Source: Anaerolineales bacterium (lineage in GTDB: Bacteria; Chloroflexota; Anaerolineae; Anaerolineales; E44-bin32). Taken from it: 5,496 nucleotides of DNA. The DNA lies in contig JAUWDI010000077.1 of assembly GCA_030608865.1 (NCBI GenBank), positions 1 to 5,496 on the forward strand. The letters are read 5' to 3'. Position 1 is the stretch's first letter. Every line of letters starts with the position of its first letter. This document shows, piece after piece, positions 5,007 through 5,496 of this stretch. Under the pieces are notes generated by a model. The model saw nothing but the letters and a program-made list of their open reading frames with translations, was not told the origin of the DNA and searched no databases. Both the position numbers and the translations under genes were made by a program.

Positions 5007-5496
5007 GTGCCCGCTACCAAGATCTTAGTGATTGACGACGAACAGAGCATTCTCGATCTCGTCACCGCTTATCTCGGCAATGAGGGGTATGAATTCCGCA
5101 CCGCCATGGATGGCTCTTCCGGGCTTAAGGCGGCGCGGGTGTTTAAGCCTGACTTGATCGTCCTGGACATCATGCTTCCAGGGATGGATGGGATTGAGCT
5201 GCTTTCTCGTCTTCGCCGCGAATCCGATGTATATGTCATCATGCTGACCGCGAAGTCAGAGGAGACGGATAAGATCGTCGGGCTTTCTGTGGGTGCAGAT
5301 GATTACCTGACCAAACCATTCAGCCCGCGTGAGTTGATGGCTCGTATCAAAGCTGCGCTGCGTCGAATGCGGACAGGCGAAACCCGGGTTAAGGGTTCCG
5401 TCCTTTCTTTCCAACACATCCGGATCGATACCGGTGGTCGAACCATCTCTGTTGACGATAAATCGGTGGACCTCACCGCGATCGAATTCGACCTGC
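5007..5496 (+). CDS. OmpR/PhoB-family response regulator (3' end outside window)
   Basis: The first 163 residues of a two-component DNA-binding response regulator. Residues 5-118 are a receiver domain: acidic pair Asp10-Asp11, phospho-acceptor Asp54 in LIVLDIMLPGMDG, Thr81 in MLTAK, and Lys103 in LTKPFSPREL. After a linker (120-130) the winged-helix effector domain begins, with VDLTAIEFDL at the edge, typical of the OmpR/PhoB class. The start is GTG at 5007, chosen because AGGAG (4996-5000) lies 6 nt upstream and the frame reads MPATKILVIDDE, a standard length before the first receiver strand. A partner histidine kinase would be expected just beyond the right edge. The target genes are unknown; the adjacent PepSY-like gene and acr3 are candidates by position only. 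Confidence 0.95.
   Translation, partial: MPATKILVIDDEQSILDLVTAYLGNEGYEFRTAMDGSSGLKAARVFKPDLIVLDIMLPGMDGIELLSRLRRESDVYVIMLTAKSEETDKIVGLSVGADDYLTKPFSPRELMARIKAALRRMRTGETRVKGSVLSFQHIRIDTGGRTISVDDKSVDLTAIEFDL

Overview
The window looks like a bacterial chromosome segment of intermediate GC content. Gene content suggests an environmental lineage, possibly Chloroflexota (Anaerolineae-like). That guess rests on remembered resemblance of the arsenic-type permease, the PepSY-like membrane protein and the DUF1269-like proteins, so it is tentative. No rRNA, tRNA, CRISPR array, transposase or integrase is visible.

Left part (about 1-1860, minus strand): two tandem genes encode paralogous DUF1269/DUF6325-like proteins. 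They share an N-terminal domain (alpha/beta start, Gly-rich segment, KPG...IEHxW motif) but have unrelated C-terminal tandem-repeat tails: an Ala/Glu-rich 18-residue repeat in one and a VVxTxEG 12-residue repeat in the other. A strong intrinsic terminator lies between them, with almost no room for a separate promoter for the downstream gene. A candidate promoter for the first gene and a perfect inverted repeat lie in the upstream region.

Middle (1908-3778, plus strand): an arsenic-type transport pair. The first gene is the C-terminal half of a COG0701/DUF318-type permease, interrupted by an in-frame TAA. The reading frame resumes directly after the TAA and stays recognisably permease-like for 49 more codons. 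The second gene is an intact ACR3-family arsenite efflux permease that keeps the expected Cys and Glu residues. No arsR or arsC is visible beside them.

Right part (3779-5496, plus strand): a 339-bp gene-free stretch with a 12-bp perfect palindrome leads to a membrane-anchored protein with two PepSY-like repeats and Met/His-rich linkers. A strong terminator hairpin follows, then an OmpR/PhoB-family response regulator that starts at GTG and runs off the right edge. The layout suggests a metal or envelope-stress module (efflux pump, metal-binding-like membrane protein, two-component regulator), but that functional link is inferred from proximity only.
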